A stretch of DNA of 25,288 bases from Planctomycetota bacterium (GCA_021798635.1 JAJZGH010000032.1:1-25288), one strand, 5' to 3'; counted from the first letter of the stretch, positions 8,265 to 17,783 are shown. Notes: generated by a model from the letters alone, not told the origin. A program made the numbers and translations.

Positions 8265-9020
8265 TTACTTGAGCCTGCTTCGCACGGACTTGGGCAACCG
8301 GCCGGCGGCAACTTTCTTCTGGGAAAGCTGCAACGCCCGCACATACGCCACAATGGCCCAACGGTCCACAACGGGCACCTGATCCTTATACGCAGCCATG
8401 ACGGCAATGCCATTAGTTATTACATTGTAAATACCGCCATCCGGCATAAATTTGACGCCCGGACCTGTCAGGTCGGACGGCTGAACCCAGGAGCCGGCAT
8501 CGGATGATCCGGCGGCGCGTAATTTATTGACATATTGGTTGACGGTGCCGTTGCCCATACCGTTAAAGCCGTGGCAGGGCGTGCAGAATATGTCGAATTC
8601 TTTTTGGCCGCGTAATACCAGGCGACGGGTGACCGGAATGGGAATTCGGGTAATAAATTGTCCCTTACCGTTTACCAGCTTCTGGCCCAGCATGATTCGG
8701 TCATACTGTGAACCACTACGGATGGCGACATGGTCCTTGGGCCAGTTCCCGGGATAAGCCCGCGCTTCCGCCATATTGACAAACGTAAAATCCTGCTGCG
8801 CCATGGTACCGGCGATATGCGGGCGCATGCCCCGATCATCGGCAAAAACCGGACTGCGGCGCTGCGGCTTGAGGTACGGCATGCGGTCCATATCCTGAAT
8901 AATTGCGAAGCGCGGCACGGTGGTGTACGAATAGCGCCGCATGGCAACGATCCCAAACGGAATCAGGGCCAGGAGCACCAGATCACCGATAATATAAAAA
9001 TTTCTTGTTCTGGCTTTCAT
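8265..9020 (-). CDS. actE: Alternative complex III subunit E, monohaem cytochrome c
   Basis: ActE is the membrane-anchored monohaem cytochrome subunit of alternative complex III. From the ATG at 9020 the protein is 251 residues. It has an N-terminal anchor helix at about 7-27, then the family stretch DRMPYLKPQRRSPVFADDRGMRPHIAGT (about 45-72), a haem-binding C146-TP-C-H150 followed by GFNGMGNG, and VKFMPDGGIYNVITNG near the likely Met ligand. The longer frame to 9137 would overlap actD by more than 100 bp. AGGGA about eight bases before the ATG at 9020 supports the shorter start. The actD stop codon lies only a few bases upstream, so the two genes are probably translationally coupled. Confidence 0.94.
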   Translation of the reverse strand: MKARTRNFYIIGDLVLLALIPFGIVAMRRYSYTTVPRFAIIQDMDRMPYLKPQRRSPVFADDRGMRPHIAGTMAQQDFTFVNMAEARAYPGNWPKDHVAIRSGSQYDRIMLGQKLVNGKGQFITRIPIPVTRRLVLRGQKEFDIFCTPCHGFNGMGNGTVNQYVNKLRAAGSSDAGSWVQPSDLTGPGVKFMPDGGIYNVITNGIAVMAAYKDQVPVVDRWAIVAYVRALQLSQKKVAAGRLPKSVRSRLK

Positions 9021-9024
9021 CGTA

Positions 9025-9600
9025 TTAATCCCTGATTTCTTCAACCGCGGCCGCACCGAGCTTGGTAAGCAATTGCGACGTGGCTGACGGACTGTAAGAC
9101 GGATCTGTAGCCTCAACGGCGATAAACATGCCGTCATCGGTTACCCGACGGAAGCGTTCAGCGGTAAACAGCGGATGATAAAACTGCGGCAGGCGGGCCA
9201 GCACAAACAAGCCATGTACCACAAAAACCGTACCCCCGAGAATACCCAGCGCAAAAGCCATGGGGATATGGCCGGGCATGCCCCAGTAGGGTTTTCCGGA
9301 AAATATCATGGGATACAGAAACGCATTGCACAGCGGAGCCAGTGCGAGAATGGTAAACACGCCTCCCAAAGCGCCGGAAAGAGCAATCCACGGCAGAATG
9401 CTGGGGCGCAGGCCCATGGCTTTATCCATGCCATGGACGGGGAACGGCGTGTAACAATCCCATTTTTTGTACCCGGCTTTGCGCAACGCTACCGCGGCAT
9501 CCAGCAATGTTTGCACATCGTGGAACTCCGCCAGCAGACCATACATCTGCGGTTGACTTACTGCGGGGTCTATGTTGTGTGCGGTACTCATAACCACCAT
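9025..9600 (-). CDS. actD: Alternative complex III subunit D (DUF3341 family)
   Basis: ActD is a small two-helix membrane subunit of alternative complex III. The 191-residue product has the family hallmarks: an N-terminal cytosolic part with YGLLAEFHDVQTLLDAA and YKKWDCYTPFPVHGMDKAMG, helices at about 91-113 and 133-155, and a C-terminal part with RFRRVTDDGMFI and DPSY. Two starts are possible, ATG 9600 and ATG 9591; upstream GAG/GGTGG-like sequence does not decide between them. It lies between actC and actE, 31 bp after actC. Confidence 0.94.
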   Translation of the reverse strand: MVVMSTAHNIDPAVSQPQMYGLLAEFHDVQTLLDAAVALRKAGYKKWDCYTPFPVHGMDKAMGLRPSILPWIALSGALGGVFTILALAPLCNAFLYPMIFSGKPYWGMPGHIPMAFALGILGGTVFVVHGLFVLARLPQFYHPLFTAERFRRVTDDGMFIAVEATDPSYSPSATSQLLTKLGAAAVEEIRD

Positions 9601-9631
9601 CTCATTACCATCAGATCAAAATCTGACCCTA

Positions 9632-11077
9632 TTAATGTCCCGCGGCATCGGCCGGGGAATCATCATGCACATGCCCGGCGGCCTGCGGCAAAATACTTTT
9701 TACTTCCGACATCGCGATCATGGGCAAAAAGCGGCAGAATAATAAAAACAGCGTAAAGAACAGGCCGATACTGCCCGCAAAGGTCAGCCAATCCACCCAT
9801 GTCGGTGCGTAATTGTGCCAGGCGCTGGGCAGAAAATCACGATTCAACACGGTGACGATAATAACAAAGCGTTCACTCCACATGCCAACGAGGCATAACA
9901 ACGCCGCCGGCAGAGCCAGCCACCATGTTGTACGGGCAAATTTGAACCAGAAAATCTGCGGCACCACGCAATTGCAGAACAGGATCAGCCAGCCCATGCG
10001 CCAGTAAGGCCCCATGATGCGTGTAAGATAAGCAAACTGTTCATAGCCATTACCGCTGTAATAGGCGATAAAAAATTCCATCATATAGATGTAGGTGACA
10101 ATGGACCCCATGACCAGCGTGATTTTCGCCAGGTTGTCCAGATGTCGCTTGGTGATTAAATCTTTCAGGCCAAAGAGTTCGCGGGCGGGGATCGCCAATG
10201 CCAGCACCAGAGCAAACCCGCTGAAAATGGCACCAACCGTAAAGTACGGCGGAAAAATTGTTTCGTGCCAGCCGGGAAGCTGGGATACCGCAAAATCCGT
10301 ACTGACCGTGGAACTGACGCCCAAAACCAATGCTGTCGCCAGGCCGGCCAGAATAAGGATGGTTCGTTCGTACAGTTGCCAATGTTTAGCGGAGCCGCGC
10401 CAACCCATGGCCAAAATGCCGTAAACGGTGTGTCGCAAACGCGTTTTGGAGCGATCACGGAAGGTTGCAAGATCGGGGATCATGCCGACATACCAGAACA
10501 GCAGCGATACGTTGGTATAGGTAAAAACAGCAATGGCATCCCACAGCAGCGGGCTGTAAAAATTGGGCCACGCGCCCATGACATTGGGCACCGGTGCCAT
10601 CCAATAGGCGAACCAGGGCCGACCGACGTGAATGCCGGGAAACAATCCCGCGCACACGACGGCAAACACGGTCGTAGCTTCCGCAAAGCGGTTGATGCCG
10701 GTACGCCATTTTTGTCGGAACAAGAGCAAGATGGCGGAAATAAATGTTCCGGCGTGGGCCAGGCCCACCCAGAACACAAAGTTAATAATCGGAAAACCCC
10801 AGAACACCGGTGAATTGTTGCCCCATACACCCACGCCGGTGAAGATGGCATAGGCAATCATCACGCCCAGCACGCCCACCAGGGAGGTGGAAATCGCAAA
10901 GGCCACATACCAGGCCATGGGCGCGCGCGGGGCTTCAGCGACGCGGCAAATTTTCCGCGTAACTTCATGGAACGTGGCTTCACCAAGCACCAACGGTGCC
11001 TGACTTACGCCATCATCAAGCGTATTGTCGAAATCACCGGTCATGCCGGGAACCTGGGTTGTTGTCACCGATGCCAT
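9632..11077 (-). CDS. actC: Alternative complex III subunit C (NrfD-like membrane subunit)
   Basis: ActC is the NrfD/PsrC-type integral membrane subunit that forms the principal quinol-binding site at the ActB interface. The 481-residue protein has about ten hydrophobic helices, with conserved stretches FPIINFVFWVGLAHAGTFISAILLL, GLFPGIHVGRPWFAYWM, GSAKHWQLYE and MWSERFVIIV. A His/Asp-rich C terminus (AAGHVHDDSPADAAGH) closes it. The ATG at 11077 is preceded by GGAAA about nine bases away. It follows actB by 71 bp. Confidence 0.95.
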   Translation of the reverse strand: MASVTTTQVPGMTGDFDNTLDDGVSQAPLVLGEATFHEVTRKICRVAEAPRAPMAWYVAFAISTSLVGVLGVMIAYAIFTGVGVWGNNSPVFWGFPIINFVFWVGLAHAGTFISAILLLFRQKWRTGINRFAEATTVFAVVCAGLFPGIHVGRPWFAYWMAPVPNVMGAWPNFYSPLLWDAIAVFTYTNVSLLFWYVGMIPDLATFRDRSKTRLRHTVYGILAMGWRGSAKHWQLYERTILILAGLATALVLGVSSTVSTDFAVSQLPGWHETIFPPYFTVGAIFSGFALVLALAIPARELFGLKDLITKRHLDNLAKITLVMGSIVTYIYMMEFFIAYYSGNGYEQFAYLTRIMGPYWRMGWLILFCNCVVPQIFWFKFARTTWWLALPAALLCLVGMWSERFVIIVTVLNRDFLPSAWHNYAPTWVDWLTFAGSIGLFFTLFLLFCRFLPMIAMSEVKSILPQAAGHVHDDSPADAAGH

Positions 11078-11148
11078 GAATTCATTTCCAAATCATCATA
11101 ATGCTCAATCCAAATCAGGCAGGCCGAAAACCATTTCCGGCGGCCCGG

Positions 11149-14100
11149 TTACATCAACCCTTTGGGCGAAAGCGGTTCTTCCGGTAATGCCGGGTTGGGG
11201 TTCCAAACCTTGGGCAAATAGCGCGTCCGCGGTTTGGTATACAATTCCTTGTCGAGTATGCCGTACATCCGATTCTGCTTCATGAGTTTTGCCACGCGGC
11301 TATTTTTATCACGGATGTCCCCGAATACCAGCGCCTGCGATGGGCACGCCTGGGCACAGGCCGGCGTAATTTCGCCGTCCCGGATTCGACGATTCTGCCG
11401 TTCCGCCACGACCCGCACGGTTTCAATGCGCTGCACACAATAGGTGCATTTTTCCATGACCCCGCGGACGCGAATGGACACCTGCGGATTTTTCTGCAGG
11501 GCAATCAAGGGATTCATTTCAGAACGCAGGAGATTGGGCGTATAAAGATTATTGAGTGTCCCGCTGTTGAAATCAAAGAAGTTAAAGCGCCGGACTTTAT
11601 AGGGGCAGTTATTGGCACAGTACCGTGTGCCGATGCAGCGGTTGTAGGTCATCATGTTCAAGCCATCGGCGCTGTGGTTGGTGGCCCCTACCGGGCAGAC
11701 CGCCTCACACGGGGCATTTTCGCACTGCATACACAAAATCGGCTCATGAACCGCCTGCGGATTTTCTGATTCCGGCCCACGGAAATAGCGGTCAATACGC
11801 AGCCATTGCATTTCCCGGCCTTTGAGCACCTGCTCTTTGCCGACAATGGGAATGTTGTTTTCCGCCTGACAGGCAATCACGCAGCTTGAACAGCCGACGC
11901 ATGTTGTGAGATCCACCGCCATGCCCCATTGGTAGCCGGTGTCGTAATGGTGTTCCTCCCAGAGGGAAACTGCGGTTGATTTTTTGTGCCCCATACCAGG
12001 GTCTTTCTGGAATTGGGCAAAGGTGCCCTGATGGATAAGATCCGGCACACGGGCGGCGATAGCGCGTTCCCCGATGGTGCTGATAACAAAGTGATCCTGC
12101 GTGGTGGCCAGTTGATACGGCGTTTGCGTCACTTCCATGGCGACGCCTGAAAGCATGGCCATCGCGTTGCTTGTGCGCAAAATCCCGGCGTTAAATCCGG
12201 CACCGTTGCCAACGTTGCCACTATGTGTGCGGCCATAGCCCAGGGGGATGGAAATGGAATTTTCCGGTTGGCCGGGCATCATATAGGTGGCGATGTCCAA
12301 TTCGCGGCCGCCGACTTTCAGGCGGATGATCTGACTTTCATGGCGGTTTAACCCCATGGCCACGCCCGTTTTGGGATTAATCAGTGCGGCGTTGTCCCAG
12401 GTCAGTCGCGTCATGGGATCAGAGAGTTCCTGCAACCAGCCATTGTTGGCGAAGCGCCCGTCAAACACTTTGGAATCCGTACGGAAGACGACTTCCAGAT
12501 GCTGATGGTCCAATTTCACCTGGGCATTTTTTGCGATTAATTGGGCCAGAGCGGCATTGAGATTTCCTGCGGAAAAGCTCCCATGCAGCGGCTGCCAGGC
12601 GGTTTTTTCAACCGTGCCGTCAAAGAGGGCTTTTTTCCAGCGCCAATCCGTGGATTTGATGGCCAATGTTCGCTGGACAATATCGTAGGCTTTTTGCAGC
12701 GGGTCTTGAATAACCAGTGCCATCACTTCCACCGCGCTGCGTCCGCCGAAAATCGGCTGAATCAGCGGCTGGACAATGCTTACCGACATATCAAAGGTTC
12801 GGGCATCGCCCCAATTTTCCAGATAATGGCTTTCCGGCAAATGCCAGGTGCAGAGTTCCGACGTTTCATCCACATAATCCGCCAGGTGCACGGTTAATGG
12901 TACAGTCGCCAGCAACTTGGCGAAATCAATATCAGCCGGTGCGTTATACACGGGATTTCCGCCCAGGATCACCAACGCCGAAATTTCTTTTTTCTTGATC
13001 GCCGCGGCCAGAGCTTCCATGGAGGCCAGGTGCGTGGGGCGGTCGGGGTTCATCACCGGGTAATACGTGACGGTGCGGCCGGTGTTGCCCAGGGCATCAT
13101 TGATGCCGGCGATCAGGCCATGGAGTTCTGGCGGTTGATTGGCACCGGCCACCAGCACCGAGCGGCCCTTATTGGCCAGCAAATCAGCGGCCATCACTTC
13201 CAGCGTTTTGTCACCCGCGCCAATATTCACATTGCCCGGCGTGGGGATTTCCACGCCCAGAACCAGTCCCTGTTTTTTAAGTTCAGCCGCCAGCAAACAG
13301 GCTACCGCGGGAACATCTTTGGCGGGAACAGGAATGCGATGCCGGGCATTTTCCGCCATGGAACCGGTCATAGTGAACGTGGATTCCACCACATAAAGCC
13401 GATTCATGGATGTGGCGTTTTGGCCGTTTTCCGGATTGGTTAATTGTCGGCCCCTGGCAAAGTCCCGCGCGAATTTTACCGCCAGCGGATCGCCGACGAA
13501 AAAGTCCTGATCAAATGAAACAATTACCTGCGCTGCCGAAAGATCGGGAACCGCTCGGGCGGCTTGGGCAAATACCATGCGCAGACCTTCACGGGCGGCG
13601 TCATCGGAGATCGACTCATATTCAAACCATTGGGCCGCAGGCAGGGCATGAGCCATGCGTCTGTGCATATCCGCCAAGCTCGGCGATGCGGAACTGCCGG
13701 AAAGTACCGCCAGACCTTTGCCGCCGGTTTTTTTGAAAGCGGCTAATTGTTCATTCCAGAACGCTTCGAAGGTGGCCCAGTTGGAATCCGCCGCTTTGCC
13801 TTGCGCATTGCGTTGCATGACGGAGCGGCTGCGATCGGGATCATAGACGTTCAGTACGCTGGCCTGGCCGTAGGCATCGCTGCCGCCGCGGTTGAGCACA
13901 TGCTTGGGATTACCATCCACTTTTATGGGGCGGCCATCCACGCTGGTAACCAACATGCCCTGGGCCACGCCGCCAAGTTCCATGGCGGTAGAGTATTGTA
14001 CGGGTGTTCCGGGGTCGCGATTGGCGGGGCGATGGGCATACGGGGCCAGCGTTTCCATGGGCCAGCGGCAACCGGCCAGTCCGGCCAGTGCAAAAGAGGC

Positions 14101-14265
14101 TCCCATGATTTTCAGGAAGCGGCGGCGATTGGAATTCAGGAATTCCGAAGCGTTATTGGTGAATTCGCGATCCACAAATTCGCGGAATTCCGGCGTATCG
14201 GCCAGCTCATTTAAGCTGCGCCAGTATTCCTTACCGCTCAAATTATCCGTTTTCAGTGGTGGCAT
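11149..14265 (-). CDS. actB: Alternative complex III subunit B: molybdopterin-oxidoreductase-like protein fused to an Fe-S domain
   Basis: ActB is the large peripheral subunit. It has a molybdopterin-oxidoreductase fold that in characterised complexes lacks the cofactor, followed by an NrfC/PsrB-like Fe-S domain. The 1038-residue product carries a twin-arginine signal, SNRRRFLKIMG (residues 45-55), and a hydrophobic stretch ending LAGC (Cys66), so it is probably exported folded and may be lipidated. In the C-terminal quarter the cysteine groups are CVGCSSCVIAC, CMQCENAPCEAVCP, CIGTRYCANNCP and CTYC with CAQACP. The CIGTRYC group has one cysteine fewer than a classical set, consistent with three [4Fe-4S] and one [3Fe-4S] centres as reported for Rhodothermus. 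The start overlaps the end of actA by 13 bp, implying translational coupling. Confidence 0.96.
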   Translation of the reverse strand: MPPLKTDNLSGKEYWRSLNELADTPEFREFVDREFTNNASEFLNSNRRRFLKIMGASFALAGLAGCRWPMETLAPYAHRPANRDPGTPVQYSTAMELGGVAQGMLVTSVDGRPIKVDGNPKHVLNRGGSDAYGQASVLNVYDPDRSRSVMQRNAQGKAADSNWATFEAFWNEQLAAFKKTGGKGLAVLSGSSASPSLADMHRRMAHALPAAQWFEYESISDDAAREGLRMVFAQAARAVPDLSAAQVIVSFDQDFFVGDPLAVKFARDFARGRQLTNPENGQNATSMNRLYVVESTFTMTGSMAENARHRIPVPAKDVPAVACLLAAELKKQGLVLGVEIPTPGNVNIGAGDKTLEVMAADLLANKGRSVLVAGANQPPELHGLIAGINDALGNTGRTVTYYPVMNPDRPTHLASMEALAAAIKKKEISALVILGGNPVYNAPADIDFAKLLATVPLTVHLADYVDETSELCTWHLPESHYLENWGDARTFDMSVSIVQPLIQPIFGGRSAVEVMALVIQDPLQKAYDIVQRTLAIKSTDWRWKKALFDGTVEKTAWQPLHGSFSAGNLNAALAQLIAKNAQVKLDHQHLEVVFRTDSKVFDGRFANNGWLQELSDPMTRLTWDNAALINPKTGVAMGLNRHESQIIRLKVGGRELDIATYMMPGQPENSISIPLGYGRTHSGNVGNGAGFNAGILRTSNAMAMLSGVAMEVTQTPYQLATTQDHFVISTIGERAIAARVPDLIHQGTFAQFQKDPGMGHKKSTAVSLWEEHHYDTGYQWGMAVDLTTCVGCSSCVIACQAENNIPIVGKEQVLKGREMQWLRIDRYFRGPESENPQAVHEPILCMQCENAPCEAVCPVGATNHSADGLNMMTYNRCIGTRYCANNCPYKVRRFNFFDFNSGTLNNLYTPNLLRSEMNPLIALQKNPQVSIRVRGVMEKCTYCVQRIETVRVVAERQNRRIRDGEITPACAQACPSQALVFGDIRDKNSRVAKLMKQNRMYGILDKELYTKPRTRYLPKVWNPNPALPEEPLSPKGLM

Positions 14266-14981
14266 GTCTCACAATCCGTCAAAAGCTTGGTGCTGGGAAT
14301 ATGGTAACGCTTCATAAGATACCGGCCTAAATTTTTGGGGAGCGTGGCCACGGTCAAGCCCAGGTCGCCGGCCAGTTTTACCTTGTTTTTTCCAGTCCAG
14401 TTCAGGTTGGTCACTTCCTTGCGCGGCCGCAGGTTCGGGCCGGGATTTTCATGGCAGCTAAGGCACCAGTCCATGCTCAGGGGCTTGGCCTGAAAAACCC
14501 GTGTCATGTGATTGACCTGCCCATGGCACACCAGGCAACTGATGCCCGCGTTGACATGAGCGGCGTGGTTAAAATAGACGTAATCAGGCAGTTCATTTAC
14601 CTGCTTCCATGGAATCGGCATACCCGCCATTTTGGGACTGCCTGTGCCATAGCTGTTTCTAAGCCATTGAAGCTTGGCGCTGTTGGCGGCTATTTGGGTG
14701 TGGCAGTTCATGCAGGTTTGAGTCGGCGGAATTGCGGCAAACGCGGCCCGTTTAACATCGGAGTGGCAGTATTCACAGTTGATTCCAAGCTTGCCGGCAT
14801 GGAAAGCGTGGCTAAAGGGGACGGGCTGAATAGGTTGGTAGCCGACGTTAAGGGTTCGAGCACTCCAGCCAAACCAGATGATCGCAACGAGATAAACCGG
14901 CACGATGGCACCGACCGCCAAAGTCACCAGGACTGCGGTATTCGACCACTTGGGGAAGACGAAGAACGGTTTTTCACTCAT
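14253..14981 (-). CDS. actA: Alternative complex III subunit A, pentahaem cytochrome c
   Basis: ActA is the multihaem cytochrome subunit that takes electrons from the Fe-S centres of ActB. The 242-residue protein has one N-terminal anchor helix (about 15-38) and five CXXCH sites: CEYCH, CMNCH, CLVCH, CLSCH and CETCH. The last lies at the extreme C terminus, with only His after the site. The frame extends upstream to 15032, but the ATG at 14981 (MSEKPFFVFPKW) gives a normal short cytosolic tail. AGGA sits rather far (14 bases) upstream, so the start is likely but not certain. It is the first gene of the respiratory block. Confidence 0.95.
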   Translation of the reverse strand: MSEKPFFVFPKWSNTAVLVTLAVGAIVPVYLVAIIWFGWSARTLNVGYQPIQPVPFSHAFHAGKLGINCEYCHSDVKRAAFAAIPPTQTCMNCHTQIAANSAKLQWLRNSYGTGSPKMAGMPIPWKQVNELPDYVYFNHAAHVNAGISCLVCHGQVNHMTRVFQAKPLSMDWCLSCHENPGPNLRPRKEVTNLNWTGKNKVKLAGDLGLTVATLPKNLGRYLMKRYHIPSTKLLTDCETCHH

Positions 14982-15130
14982 GGTTCGCGTCGCATTCCTG
15001 TTTGGGCAACACTCTTCACCAGACCCTGTCATTCAGAGCTGATAAAGCGCTGCGTTTTCGGCCTTGTCCCTTCAACCCTTCCAACATCTTCCGTAAAAGA
15101 CTGTGAAAGATTGCACAAAGTCTCCCCAAG
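14982..15130 (-). other. Leader of the act-cox operon
   Basis: About 143 bases separate the predicted transcript start (near 15124) from the actA ATG. No known riboswitch motif or gene was recognised in it. An ATG at about 14990 in another frame stops quickly. Confidence 0.5.
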
Positions 15131-15159
15131 ATAGTAATGCTGCGCTTTTCTTCCGTCAA
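15131..15159 (-). promoter_or_regulatory. Sigma70-like promoter for the act-cox operon
   Basis: On the minus strand TTGACG (15154-15159) and TACTAT (15131-15136) are separated by 17 bases. This is the best promoter match in the region and lies 150 bp ahead of actA. It predicts a start near 15124. Confidence 0.65.
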
Positions 15160-15179
15160 TACACGCGCCTCGGAATTTG

Positions 15180-15437
15180 TTATACCGACGTGGAGTTGCC
15201 CCCTCCTCCACCGCCTTCGCCGAAATAGGGGTCACCCCCAAAAAAGGTTCCAGGTACCTTTTTTTGTGCGGCCGATAGCAACCAATTACCGACGTCGGGC
15301 GGAAAAAGGTACCTGACACCTTTGTTTCGGTCCTGTGGCGTTGAGGTACAGCATATTCCCATAAAAGCCGAAACGGCTAAACCTGCGGTACGCATGCGCG
15401 TTAAATTCCTCACGCGGTTAAGGACTTTTACAGCCAT
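15180..15437 (-). CDS. Small hypothetical protein containing a repeat insertion
   Basis: This is an 85-residue frame, unrecognised. The reason to report it is the start: AGGAG six bases before the ATG at 15437 is among the best ribosome sites in the window. The N terminus (MAVKVLNRVRNLTRMRTAGL then AVSAFMGICC) has a basic region and a short hydrophobic core, like a weak signal sequence, without a canonical lipobox. From about residue 37 the frame runs through an inverted pair of REP-like repeats (15240-15323), then ends in a Gly-rich tail (FGEGGGGGGNSTSV). The repeat pair may have been inserted into an older small gene without breaking the frame, or the frame may be fortuitous downstream of a real start. 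Confidence 0.35.
   Translation of the reverse strand: MAVKVLNRVRNLTRMRTAGLAVSAFMGICCTSTPQDRNKGVRYLFPPDVGNWLLSAAQKKVPGTFFGGDPYFGEGGGGGGNSTSV
15240..15323. repeat. Inverted pair of short REP-like repeats (family 2)
   Basis: The left arm (15240-15265) reads A-tract, GGTTCCAGGTACC, T-tract. The right arm (15303-15323) reads A-tract, GGTACCTGACACC, TTT. The right arm is the reverse complement of the GGTGTCAGGTACC form found at 23934 and 23982; the left arm is a variant with three changed bases. The 37-bp spacer contains no recognised motif. Opposed pairs of this kind are typical of REP-type elements mobilised by tyrosine transposases; no such transposase lies in this window. Confidence 0.75.
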
Positions 15438-15629
15438 CTTTTCTCCTCGAAGGAAGGCCGCCCCGCCAGCAGCGCGGCGCAAAAGAAATTAATTCTGCCT
15501 ACGCCTAAATCTGAATGAGCCTTGATCATAACTCCGGCGGCGCAGGTCAAAGTTGTTAGCTCTGTTTCAGGTTGGACGCACGCCGCCCCCTGAAAACAAC
15601 ACTCGGCACGCGTCGCGTCGATGTACCCT
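15438..15629. other. Intergenic stretch between the small ORF and the helicase gene
   Basis: There are 192 bases with no convincing gene. TTGACC (minus strand, about 15550) has no well-spaced -10 partner. No intrinsic terminator with a U tract was found after the helicase stop codon. Confidence 0.4.
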
Positions 15630-17783
15630 TCAAACGCGGACGACGCGGCAGGGGGGGAGGGATTCGAGAAAGGAGCGGCCGTAGCTGCGGGTGACAATGC
15701 GTTTGTCCAGCACCACCACAATGCCTTTGTCCTGCCGCGTGCGGATCAGGCGGCCAAAGCCCTGGCGAAATTTTATCACGGCCTCAGGAATTGAATATTC
15801 CTTGAAGGGGTGGCCCCCCGCGCTTTTAATGGATTCAATCCGGGCTTCTACAATGGGCTTATCCGGTACGGAAAAAGGTAAGCGCGTAATAATGACATTG
15901 GACAAGGCCTCACCCGGCACATCCACGCCCTGCCAGAATGAATCCGTGCCTAATAATACGCTGTGATCTTCAGCCTTGAATTGTGCTAAAAGTTGCCCGC
16001 GCGTCAGCTCCCCGCCATGGACCAGCATCGGATAACCCAATGCGGATAATTGCGGTGCCAGAATTTTGGAGGCTTTTCCCAGCGTCGCGTAACTGGTAAA
16101 TAAAATAAATGCCCGCCCCTGACTTTCCCTTATGTAGTGCATCGCGCGTTCCATGGCGGCATGGAGAAAGGCGGGTTCTTCCGGGTCCGGAAGGTTGCCT
16201 TCCAGATACAGCGTGACCTGATTCGGATAATCAAACGGCGAACCGAGTTGTACTTCCTTGCCGGTATCCAAGCCGATCCGCTTGCGAAAAAATGCGAACG
16301 GCGAATTTGTTCGATGATCGGATTTCAAGCCTTTTGACGCCGGCTTTTCCACGCTGCCCGCGTCGGGGTTGGATTTGTCATCCCCATGCTTTGCCTTGCC
16401 ATGCTCCCCCCGACCCACTGCCAATGTCGCACTGGTGAGTATGACTGATTTAATCTGATCGGAATTAAACAAATTGGCGTTCAGGTGGGCCGCCACATCC
16501 ACGGGGCTGGAATTCAACGCGATTTTCCGAAATGTTTTGCCGGTCTCCTCAATCCAGTAAACGGAATTAGGTTGCTCCTGCTCTAAAAGCGCCTTAACGG
16601 AGACGGACATCGCATGGCAACGACTGGCCAAACTGGTAAGCTCAAAAATATCGCGTTCAATTTGCTGCTGTTTACCGCCGGACGGTGTGCCTTCCGTCGG
16701 GTTATCAGTAACTTCCCCGAAGTCGATGGTGCTCTGCCGGGTCAATTCATGGAGAATAACGCGCAAAGATTTCTCAAGAGAATCAAGCGAGGCCGACAGC
16801 TTGTTTTCCACAATGTCCTTATCACGGATGCGGCCGTTGGAGGGAGCTTTTTCTTTTCTCCAATGCGCCAGGCTTTCAAAAAACTTTTCCGCTTCCGCAC
16901 GCGCGGCGTCCACCGCCATCTTCGCGGGAAACGCCAGTTTGTCCTGAAGGGACATCAGAAAGCCGCGATCCTGCCGAGCGCTTAAAAGATTTCCCAGCAG
17001 ATATTCCACCTGGGATTCCGATACTTTAAGCCCCAGATGTTCCGCCGCGACCGATTCAATGGTATGGGCCTCATCCAATATGACCAGATCATATTTCGGT
17101 AAAATGCCCGATCCTACACGGCGCAAAGCCAGGTCAGCGAAAAACATGGCGTGGTTGCAAATGAGAATCTGGCCATGTTGAATTCTCCGCCGGCTGGCCT
17201 GATAAAAGCAGTTGTCATAATATTTACAGCGCCGTCCCATGCAGTTGCCGTGTTCCGCCGCCACCTTATCCCAGGTTTGCCACAAGGGTTGCCGGGGCAG
17301 GGAGGAAAGCGAGCCATCGGTTGTGGTTTCACTCCAGCGTTGAATCATTTCCAGATCATCGCGCTGGCGCATGTCCGGAAACAGCACTTCCATCTTGGTT
17401 AAGGATTGCTCCAGGCGGCGTTGGCAAAGATAATTGCTCCGGCCTTTACACAGCACCGCCGAAAATTCCTGCCCGCCGACGGCCCGTAAAAAAGGAATGT
17501 CTTTTTCTATTAACTGTTCCTGGAGGCTGATGGTATGCGTGGAAATAACGACCCGGCGGTTATGTTCCACCACTTGCCGGATCGCCGGGATCAGGTAGGC
17601 GAAGGACTTTCCCACACCCGTGCCGGCTTCCACCACCAGATGGTGGTTGTTCTCAAAGGCGGCATCGACGGAAGCGGCCATTTCGACCTGTTCCGGGCGG
17701 AGTTCAAAGTTCTTAAGGCGGCGGGCCACTGGGCCGTCCGGGGATAGAAAATGGCGGGCATCGGTTTGCATTTTATCCAGCAT
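15630..17783 (-). CDS. dinG: DinG/Rad3-like ATP-dependent DNA helicase with Fe-S cluster
   Basis: This superfamily 2 helicase of the XPD/DinG group acts 5' to 3' and resolves DNA structures such as R-loops and forks in the family's studied members. The 717-residue product has Walker A AGTGVGKS (53-60), [10 protein letters not shown] (motif Ia), an Fe-S domain with Cys120, Cys181, Cys186 and Cys192 (C-x4-C-x5-C spacing as in E. coli DinG), DEAH (237-240), and C-terminal [10 protein letters not shown] and [14 protein letters not shown] (motif VI). The segment around 470-505 is low in complexity and may be a loop specific to this lineage. ATG 17783 is taken; an in-frame ATG at 17771 after GGATAAA is an alternative. 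It is transcribed divergently from the HEAT-repeat gene. Confidence 0.92.
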   Translation of the reverse strand: MLDKMQTDARHFLSPDGPVARRLKNFELRPEQVEMAASVDAAFENNHHLVVEAGTGVGKSFAYLIPAIRQVVEHNRRVVISTHTISLQEQLIEKDIPFLRAVGGQEFSAVLCKGRSNYLCQRRLEQSLTKMEVLFPDMRQRDDLEMIQRWSETTTDGSLSSLPRQPLWQTWDKVAAEHGNCMGRRCKYYDNCFYQASRRRIQHGQILICNHAMFFADLALRRVGSGILPKYDLVILDEAHTIESVAAEHLGLKVSESQVEYLLGNLLSARQDRGFLMSLQDKLAFPAKMAVDAARAEAEKFFESLAHWRKEKAPSNGRIRDKDIVENKLSASLDSLEKSLRVILHELTRQSTIDFGEVTDNPTEGTPSGGKQQQIERDIFELTSLASRCHAMSVSVKALLEQEQPNSVYWIEETGKTFRKIALNSSPVDVAAHLNANLFNSDQIKSVILTSATLAVGRGEHGKAKHGDDKSNPDAGSVEKPASKGLKSDHRTNSPFAFFRKRIGLDTGKEVQLGSPFDYPNQVTLYLEGNLPDPEEPAFLHAAMERAMHYIRESQGRAFILFTSYATLGKASKILAPQLSALGYPMLVHGGELTRGQLLAQFKAEDHSVLLGTDSFWQGVDVPGEALSNVIITRLPFSVPDKPIVEARIESIKSAGGHPFKEYSIPEAVIKFRQGFGRLIRTRQDKGIVVVLDKRIVTRSYGRSFLESLPPCRVVRV

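Noticed and set aside
11149..14265. Catalytic molybdopterin oxidoreductase
   Set aside because: The fusion with an Fe-S domain, CIGTRYC motif and act gene order identify ActB, whose characterised relatives carry no molybdopterin cofactor.
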